From Oscillospiraceae bacterium (GTDB taxonomy: Bacteria; Bacillota; Clostridia; Oscillospirales; Ruminococcaceae): a stretch of 10,457 nt of DNA. This document shows, one piece after another, positions 6,541 to 10,457 of the stretch. Each line of letters begins with the position of its first letter. The stretch's first letter is position 1. Location: assembly GCA_003445125.1 (NCBI GenBank), contig DLVP01000159.1, positions 233-10,689 on the forward strand, in the 5' to 3' direction. Both the position numbers and the translations under genes were made by a program. The notes beneath the pieces were generated by a model. That model was given only the letters and a program-made list of their open reading frames with translations, was not told where the DNA came from and searched no databases.

Positions 6541-7255
6541 TAAAAGTAAATCCCGTTATATATTTTGTGGGCAAGCCTTCACGGTAAAGATGAGAATCGT
6601 TGGAAAGCTGCAGCACCTTGGGGTACACATAGTCAAAGTGCGCGGAAAAGTTGATGACCGTCATCCCGCTGTGACTCATATCGAAGTGCGTGGAAAAGTA
6701 CGGGTACGGAATATCGAGAAGCGAAGCGAGAAACGACAGTCCGAACCCCTGGTGGGCAAAAACCGCCACCCGCTCCGGGCTGTAACCGATCGCCTCATAG
6801 CGGCAATTCTCACGGTCGTGCCGATAGCCGAGCGTTTCAAGAAACGCATCCGTTTCGGCGTTGATCCGTTTCAGCCCCGCCGCAAAACCCGTGTCCTCAA
6901 AACATTCCGCAAGCGCCCATTCCTCTCCCAGTGCGCGAATTTCCTTTGAATTGAAAATCGTTACATACTTCGGATTCGCAAAGCTCCACGACCACTTCCC
7001 GTCTTCAAGCTTTGAACCGAAGTCGCGGGCGGCATACGACTCGTTCATCCAGTCAAGCACCGTCGGCGTCATGTGCAGCAGCTCACACGTGGGCTGCGCC
7101 GTGAATACGGCGCAGTTAGAGGACAACGTGAATATTTTGTCCAGACCGTACAGCGCAAGCCGTTTTGCCAGCGCATCCGCCTGTCTCAGACCGAGCGGCG
7201 TCAGGCTGTCGGGATTATAAATCGGGTCGCCGTGGCGAAGATAAAAAAGCAACAT
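6518..7255 (-). CDS. Histidine phosphatase (phosphoglycerate mutase-like) family protein
   Basis: A 245-residue cytoplasmic protein of the branch-1 histidine phosphatase superfamily. It starts MLLFYLRHGDP, with the catalytic Arg7-His8-Gly9 at the end of strand 1, as the family requires. This fixes the start at 7255, although the frame stays open further upstream into the araC gene. The second active-site His is His168 in VAVFAHQGFG; Glu72 (WMNESYAARDFG) is a plausible acid. In SSNCAVFTAQPTCELL (45-60) the family's phosphate-binding Arg (SSxxRAxxTA-type) is Cys48. The substrate is unknown; the family includes sugar-phosphate, nucleotide and cofactor phosphatases as well as dead members. It begins 19 bp after the araC stop, with a weak GGAAAGAG site, so it is probably cotranscribed with the regulator. 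It ends inside the ribF terminator. Confidence 0.85.
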   Translation of the reverse strand: MLLFYLRHGDPIYNPDSLTPLGLRQADALAKRLALYGLDKIFTLSSNCAVFTAQPTCELLHMTPTVLDWMNESYAARDFGSKLEDGKWSWSFANPKYVTIFNSKEIRALGEEWALAECFEDTGFAAGLKRINAETDAFLETLGYRHDRENCRYEAIGYSPERVAVFAHQGFGLSFLASLLDIPYPYFSTHFDMSHSGMTVINFSAHFDYVYPKVLQLSNDSHLYREGLPTKYITGFTFKKLPPRL

Positions 7256-7274
7256 TTGTTTTTTCTCTTTCCAT

Positions 7275-8075
7275 TTATTTGCCGTATCTTTCCCGCCATT
7301 CATGCGGGCTGCACCTTTTCTTCTTCCGAAACAGTTTGGAAAAATACAACGAATCGGGAATTCCCACCGAATAAGCGATCTGTTTGATCGGAAAATCTCC
7401 TTGCTCCAGCAGTCGGCACGCTTTCTCCAACCGCAGATCAATCAGATAACGGCTCGGCGGCACACCATACCCTGCCTCAAAGCAGCGATACAGCGACACA
7501 CGGCTCACGCCCAGCGTCTTGGCAAGCGACTCCACCGTCATTCCCGGACGGTGATATCCCGCCTCCATGATTGCCACTGCCCGTTTGAACAGGGAATCCG
7601 ACGGCACATATTCCGTGGACGGCATCGCTTCCATCAGTTCCGCCAGCACAAGGCGCGCTAACCCGCCAACGGCACAGTCTCCCGCAGGTGTGCCCTTCTT
7701 CCGCTCCTCAAACATTTCCAGAATTTTCTCCCCGATTGACCGCGAAAGCTGTGTACTCACCGGATTTTTCTCCGTCAACGCGCATTTCTTCAACAGCGCG
7801 GTCGCCTCATACCCATGCAGTTCAAACCAGCAATACTCCCACGGATCCTCAAGGTTTGCCCCGTAGTTGATTGCCACCCCCGGTACGATCAGAAATGCCT
7901 GCCCCGCGGAAACCTCGTACCGTTTGCCCATGCACTCGAAAAATCCCCGCCCGCCGAGTACATAATGCAGCACATGCAGCTCCCGCAGTCCGGGTCCCCA
8001 GTGTGTTCTGTCCACCTGCGACGCATGACCGACATCCGTCACACTCATTGTCAGTTTCCGAAGTCTTTTGTCCAT
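7275..8075 (-). CDS. AraC-family transcriptional regulator
   Basis: A 266-residue DNA-binding regulator. Residues about 15-110 form a cupin-like sugar-sensing domain (HVLHYVLGGRGFFECMGKRY, AGQAFLIVPG, DPWEYCWFELHG). Residues about 160-266 are the double helix-turn-helix of AraC/XylS proteins: first HTH 179-200 (MTVESLAKTLGVSRVSLYRCF), linker helix YLIDLRLEKACRLLEQG, second HTH 229-250 (PIKQIAYSVGIPDSLYFSKLF), and the family-typical end SPHEWRERY. The start is the ATG preceded by AGGAGG (8080-8085). An in-frame open extension to 9080 is the antisense of the galactosidase gene and is not coding. The gene is divergent from the GH27 alpha-galactosidase and probably controls it, perhaps through the direct repeats at 8111-8144. 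No convincing -10/-35 pair was found for this gene itself. Confidence 0.92.
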   Translation of the reverse strand: MDKRLRKLTMSVTDVGHASQVDRTHWGPGLRELHVLHYVLGGRGFFECMGKRYEVSAGQAFLIVPGVAINYGANLEDPWEYCWFELHGYEATALLKKCALTEKNPVSTQLSRSIGEKILEMFEERKKGTPAGDCAVGGLARLVLAELMEAMPSTEYVPSDSLFKRAVAIMEAGYHRPGMTVESLAKTLGVSRVSLYRCFEAGYGVPPSRYLIDLRLEKACRLLEQGDFPIKQIAYSVGIPDSLYFSKLFRKKKRCSPHEWRERYGK

Positions 8076-8110
8076 ACGTCCTCCTGAAACAAAACTCCAT
8101 ATTTTTGCAA

Positions 8111-8144
8111 CAAAAAGCCCTTTCCTTTTATCAAAAATCCCTTT
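8111..8144. promoter_or_regulatory. Direct-repeat operator, likely AraC-type binding sites
   Basis: Two 13-bp direct repeats, CAAAAAGCCCTTT (8111-8123) and CAAAAATCCCTTT (8132-8144), differ at one base. Their start-to-start spacing is 21 bp, two helical turns. AraC-family proteins bind such same-face direct half-sites (araI1-I2 are also 21 bp apart). The first overlaps the expected -35 position and the second abuts the -10 box of the galactosidase promoter. That could fit activation, repression or autoregulation. Confidence 0.6.
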
Positions 8145-8149
8145 ATAAT
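8144..8149 (+). promoter_or_regulatory. -10 box TATAAT of the alpha-galactosidase operon
   Basis: A consensus TATAAT lies 61 bp before the ATG. The position 17 bp upstream (8121-8126, TTTCCT) is a poor -35, so the promoter probably depends on an activator. The leader includes a 6-bp inverted repeat (CGGCAC 8167-8172, GTGCCG 8187-8192) ahead of the ribosome binding site GGAGG at 8199-8203. Confidence 0.6.
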
Positions 8150-8210
8150 GAGAATACCACACATTACGGCACAGGTCAATTTTTTTGTGCCGATTTTCGG
8201 AGGTGCTCTT

Positions 8211-9410
8211 ATGATCGTGAACAAACCCCCAATGGGCTGGAATACCTGGAACACTTTTGCACAAAACATCAACGAACAGCTGATTCTTGAATCGGCACAG
8301 GCGATGGTTGACACCGGACTGAAGGATGCCGGCTACAATTACATCGTCATCGACGACATCTGGGCGCTCAAGGAGCGCGACGAAAACGGAAGACTCGTGC
8401 CCGATCCCGAAAAATTCCCCCACGGCATGAAATACGTCGCCGACCGCGTTCACGCGCTCGGTCTCAAGTTCGGCATGTACTCCTGCGGCGGCTTTCTCAC
8501 CTGCGGAGGCTATCCCGGAAGCTATGATTACGAATGGATCGACGCACAAACCTTTGCTTCTTGGGAAATCGATTTCCTGAAATACGACTTCTGCTTCCAC
8601 CCCACCTGCATCAGTGCGGATATTATCTACAAACGCATGGCGCTCGCGCTTGCCAACTGCGGCCGCGATATTCTTTTCAGCGCCTGCTCCTGGGGAAGCG
8701 AACACACCCGCCAGTGGATCAAGGAAACCGGCGCACATATGTGGCGTTCTACCGGCGATATCGTCGATTCTTGGGAATCCATCAAAGGCATCGCTCAGGA
8801 TCAGCTGAGATTCCAGGAATACAACGGGCGCGGATGCTTCAACGACATGGATATGCTCGTGGTCGGTATGGGCGGAAAAGGTAATGTCGGCGTCAACGGC
8901 TGCACCACTGAGGAATACCGTACGCACTTCTCCTTCTGGGCACTGTGCAATTCGCCGCTGATGATCGGCTGCGACATCCGCAGCATGACCGACGAAACCA
9001 AGGAAATTCTGCTCAACCGCGACGTCATTGCCATCAACCAGGATCCCGCCGCTTGTCAGCCGTTTCTTGTCAACACTCACGAAATGAAATTTGACCCCAA
9101 CGAAAACCGCGGTTCCAATGATCCGTTTTTCAAAGAATATCCGAAGGACTTTCCCCTGATTGCCAAATACCTCGACGGCGGAGATATCGCGCTCGGCGTG
9201 TTCAATTTCTCCGGATGGGACGGCAGCGCCTATGTCTTATCCGTTCAGCCGGACCTGCTGGGTCTGCCGCTTTCTTCCGGCAAGCGTCTGCAATTCACCG
9301 ATTTATGGACCGGTGAAGTAATGCCGGCTTTCAACGGTATGCTCAAGCTTGACAGCCTGAAAGCACATTCCTGCCGCCTGTTCCGCGCCAAGGTCGTGGA
9401 TGCGAAATGA
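8211..9410 (+). CDS. Alpha-galactosidase, glycoside hydrolase family 27
   Basis: A retaining exo-hydrolase that releases terminal alpha-galactose, for example from melibiose or raffinose-type sugars. The 399 residues form a (beta/alpha)8 barrel (about 1-300) plus a C-terminal beta domain. Family hallmarks run in order: PPMGWNTWNTF (6-16), the galactose-binding IDDIW (47-51), YSCGGFLTCGGYPGS (90-104), the nucleophile Asp126 in FLKYDFC, SACSWG (157-162), the acid/base Asp183 in WRSTGDI, FNDMDMLVVG, CNSPLMIGCDIR and NRDVIAINQDP. There is no signal peptide, so it acts in the cytoplasm on imported oligosaccharides; no transporter is present in the window. The start is the ATG after CGGAGG; the frame opens earlier at 8148 but without support. 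Its stop overlaps the next gene by 4 bp (ATGA). A related alpha-GalNAc or arabinopyranosidase activity cannot be excluded, though both Asp residues of the IDD motif favour galactose. Confidence 0.94.
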   Translation: MIVNKPPMGWNTWNTFAQNINEQLILESAQAMVDTGLKDAGYNYIVIDDIWALKERDENGRLVPDPEKFPHGMKYVADRVHALGLKFGMYSCGGFLTCGGYPGSYDYEWIDAQTFASWEIDFLKYDFCFHPTCISADIIYKRMALALANCGRDILFSACSWGSEHTRQWIKETGAHMWRSTGDIVDSWESIKGIAQDQLRFQEYNGRGCFNDMDMLVVGMGGKGNVGVNGCTTEEYRTHFSFWALCNSPLMIGCDIRSMTDETKEILLNRDVIAINQDPAACQPFLVNTHEMKFDPNENRGSNDPFFKEYPKDFPLIAKYLDGGDIALGVFNFSGWDGSAYVLSVQPDLLGLPLSSGKRLQFTDLWTGEVMPAFNGMLKLDSLKAHSCRLFRAKVVDAK

Positions 9411-9607
9411 GCGTTTGCAAGCAGTGCGGGCGCGAAGTCAACGGGGATGAGATCGGTCTGACAAAAAAGCTGATCAACCGCGGCACGGAGGAATTTATGT
9501 GCCTTCCCTGTCTGGCAAAATATTTCTCATGCGACGAAGAAATTCTACGCCGCAAAGCCGAAGAATACCGCAAAATCGGATGTACTCTTTTCCCCTCCAA
9601 AGGGTAA
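9407..9607 (+). CDS. Small Cys-rich (zinc-ribbon-like) protein
   Basis: A 66-residue protein with two knuckles, CKQC (Cys4, Cys7) and CLPC (Cys32, Cys35), 24 residues apart: a four-Cys layout expected to bind zinc. Cys42 and Cys59 are extra. The region between (GREVNGDEIGLTKKLINRG) and the charged C-terminal helix (about 43-56) lack any enzymatic motif. Its ATG overlaps the galactosidase stop (ATGA), so it is translationally coupled. No function can be assigned. A role in regulation or protein contact is possible. The coupling may also reflect only compact packing. Confidence 0.8.
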   Translation: MSVCKQCGREVNGDEIGLTKKLINRGTEEFMCLPCLAKYFSCDEEILRRKAEEYRKIGCTLFPSKG

Positions 9608-9618
9608 TTGTACAAACT

Positions 9619-9670
9619 GCAAGACAGCACAGTGCCGAAAGGCACTGTGCTGTCTTGCGTTATTTTTTTC
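9619..9670 (+). terminator. Strong rho-independent terminator of the galactosidase operon
   Basis: An 18-bp perfect stem, GCAAGACAGCACAGTGCC (9619-9636) with its exact complement (9641-9658), is capped by a GAAA tetraloop (9637-9640). A T run follows (about 9663-9669). The stem is unusually long and perfect for a terminator. It starts 11 bp after the stop of the Cys-rich gene. Confidence 0.92.
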
Positions 9671-9692
9671 GGATGTTACCCGTTCGGTATCG

Positions 9693-9860
9693 TTTTTTTC
9701 GGGAAGAAGGCTTTATTCTGCCGATTTTTCAAATAAGCATGGGCGAAATAGGCGGCCGCATGAGGCTCCCTGAGAAAGGGGCGCCTGTGTTTGTGCGCTT
9801 TTTCTCCGCGCACAGAGAAAATAGGGGCAAAAGTCAAGGCTTCAAAACCGAAAGAAACAG
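9693..9860. repeat. Diverged duplication, copy 1
   Basis: Ordered blocks recur about 250 bp downstream: TTCTGCCGATTTTTC (9716-9730; copy 2 at 9963), CAGAGAAAA (9813-9821; copy 2 at 10066) and TTCAAAACCGAAAG (9841-9854; copy 2 at 10103). Offsets drift from 247 to 262 bp, as expected for an old duplication with indels. The copy contains a 7-bp hairpin (TGTGCGC 9792-9798, GCGCACA 9808-9814). No gene is credible here. Confidence 0.45.
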
Positions 9861-9881
9861 GAAAAAGCGAGTCTCGCATTC

Positions 9882-9924
9882 TCCTTCAGTCGCCTTCGGC
9901 GACAGCTCCCTCCCGGAGGGAGCC
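9882..9924. repeat. Short palindromic repeat, family A, copy 1
   Basis: Two perfect hairpins: GTCGCC-TTC-GGCGAC (9889-9903) and GCTCCCTCC-C-GGAGGGAGC (9905-9923), preceded by TCCTTCA. The layout and bases match the copies at 9991-10034 and, reversed, 10184-10232. The element is too short to encode anything, so it would have to be a mobilised non-autonomous or hairpin-type repeat. Confidence 0.75.
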
Positions 9925-9938
9925 TTTGTTTGAGCTTA

Positions 9939-10116
9939 TTTTTTTTGTGCTGAAGAGGAATTTTCTGCCGGTTTTTCGGTGCTTTGGTCAATCCCTCAGT
10001 CGCTCCGCGACAGCTCCCTTTACACAAAGGAGCCATAGATTCTTGCGATTTTTGACTTTATGCCGCAGAGAAAACAAACGCAGAATCCGAGTTTTCAAAG
10101 CCTTCAAAACCCAAAG
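9939..10116. repeat. Diverged duplication, copy 2
   Basis: The counterpart of 9693-9860, starting with the T run at 9939-9946 and ending TTCAAAACCCAAAG (10103-10116). It contains a full family A palindromic repeat (9991-10034). The equivalent place in copy 1 (about 9752-9778) holds only a worn version, GGCTCCCTGAGAAAGG. Confidence 0.45.
9991..10034. repeat. Short palindromic repeat, family A, copy 2
   Basis: ATCCCTCAGTCGCTCCGCGA starts the copy, then CAGCTCCCTTTACACAAAGG and AGCC. The first hairpin is GTCGC-TCC-GCGAC. The second is GCTCC-CTTTACACAAA-GGAGC, with CTTT/AAAG extending the pairing. Same strand as copy 1. Confidence 0.72.
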
Positions 10117-10183
10117 ACTACGCTTTTAAAACAAGAGATTTTCGCCGCAGTTTCTTTTTTGTACCGCAGCCAGTCACCCGATA

Positions 10184-10232
10184 GGCTCCCTCTTTCAAAG
10201 AGGGGAGCTGTCGCCGCAGGCGACTGAGGGAT
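10184..10232. repeat. Short palindromic repeat, family A, copy 3 (inverted)
   Basis: GGCTCCCTCTTTCAAAGAGG starts the copy, followed by GGAGCTGTCGCCGCAGGCGA and CTGAGGGAT. This is the longest copy and the opposite orientation to the other two. The hairpins are CTCCCTCTTT/AAAGAGGGGAG and GTCGCC-GCA-GGCGAC. Confidence 0.75.
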
Positions 10233-10272
10233 GTTGGAATTCGGAAAAATCCGGTGTTTTTTTCATTGCGCA

Positions 10273-10307
10273 AAAACCCCGTCCGCTTATAAAGCGGACG
10301 GGGTTTT
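10273..10307 (-). terminator. Terminator of tuf
   Basis: A 16-bp perfect inverted repeat, AAAACCCCGTCCGCTT (10273-10288) with its complement (10292-10307), has a 3-nt loop 20 bp after the tuf stop. On the minus strand it ends in a run of five T. It also has four T after the stem on the plus strand and may act weakly in both directions. Confidence 0.9.
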
Positions 10308-10327
10308 AACTTAAATTACTTACGTAA

Positions 10328-10457
10328 TTATTCGTTGATCGCAGTAACAACGCCGGATCCGACGGTACGGCCACCCTCACGGATAGCGAAACGCAGACCT
10401 TGCTCGATAGCGATCGGGGTGATCAGCTCGACGTCCATCATGACGTTATCGCCGGGC
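10328..10457 (-). CDS. tuf: Elongation factor Tu, 3' end (partial)
   Basis: The last 42 residues plus the stop of EF-Tu, the GTPase that delivers aminoacyl-tRNA to the ribosome. The gene runs in from beyond the window end. The translation holds domain 3 hallmarks: [20 protein letters not shown], then [17 protein letters not shown] and the terminal TAINE. The ending VVTAINE with a TAA stop is normal for bacterial EF-Tu. A perfect terminator follows. Confidence 0.97.
   Translation of the reverse strand, partial: PGDNVMMDVELITPIAIEQGLRFAIREGGRTVGSGVVTAINE

Noticed and set aside
8167..8192. Leader hairpin (CGGCAC/GTGCCG) upstream of the galactosidase gene as a riboswitch or attenuator
   Set aside because: The stem is only 6 bp with a 14-nt loop and no alternative pairing partner was found. 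It is kept only as a note in the promoter entry.
7275..9080. A 601-codon minus-strand frame fusing the AraC regulator to a long N-terminal part
   Set aside because: The extra 335 residues are the exact antisense of the GH27 gene and the intergenic DNA. The AraC start at 8075 has its own AGGAGG site and the protein is then of normal family length.
9499..10129. Open plus-strand frames of 112-144 codons in the repeat-rich region, and minus-strand frames opposite
   Set aside because: They run through the terminator and palindromic repeats, are Arg/Ser/Phe-rich and have no ribosome binding site or recognisable domain.
9882..10232. CRISPR-like array
   Set aside because: Only three repeats, in mixed orientation and of unequal spacing, with internal hairpins and no regular spacers or cas genes.

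Overview
The window looks like a chromosomal segment of a Gram-positive anaerobe of the class Clostridia, probably a gut member near the Oscillospiraceae/Ruminococcaceae. This is inferred from sigma-A type promoters (TTGACA-like/TATAAT with 17-18 bp spacing), strong AGGAGG ribosome binding sites, one TTG start, a lipoprotein signal, a secreted discoidin-type protein of the kind common in gut Clostridia, and short palindromic repeats (GTCGCC..GGCGAC next to GGCTCCCTC) that litter such genomes. No taxonomic marker was searched, so this is an impression.

Layout. (1) 45-2168, minus: a large secreted non-catalytic protein with a signal peptide, three discoidin-like (F5/8 type C) domains, a MucBP-like insert and an unclassified C-terminal domain. 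Its sigma-A promoter is at 2232-2260. (2) About 2504-2881, minus: the dead 5' remnant of a paralogue with the same signal peptide and nearly the same promoter, start codon deleted and body lost at a pair of palindromic repeats. (3) 3083-4066, minus: an orphan substrate-binding lipoprotein of the B12/iron-siderophore (BtuF/FhuD-like) class. (4) 4187-6500, plus: an operon of an unknown membrane-anchored protein, truB and ribF, ended by a strong terminator. Genes 3 and 4 fire from back-to-back promoters only 5 bp apart. (5) 6518-8075, minus: an AraC-family regulator followed by a histidine-phosphatase-family protein whose stop codon lies in the loop of the ribF terminator hairpin. (6) 8211-9607, plus: a cytoplasmic GH27 alpha-galactosidase, translationally coupled to a 66-residue Cys-rich (zinc-ribbon-like) protein, ended by an 18-bp perfect hairpin. 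(7) 9660-10270: a gene-free stretch full of palindromic repeats, with a diverged internal duplication. (8) 10328 to the window end, minus: the 3' end of tuf (EF-Tu) with its terminator.

How the parts work together. The AraC regulator and the alpha-galactosidase are divergent. Between them lies a 13-bp direct repeat with 21-bp periodicity, next to a TATAAT box, which is the expected geometry of an AraC-type operator; local control of alpha-galactoside use is therefore the best-supported regulatory story here. truB-ribF is a conserved housekeeping pair (tRNA pseudouridine-55, FMN/FAD). I found no defence system, CRISPR array, integrase or transposase. The most useful second looks are the AraC operator, the decayed paralogue with its conserved promoter block, the Arg-to-Cys change in the phosphatase active site, the coupled Cys-rich protein, and the duplicated repeat-rich intergenic DNA.
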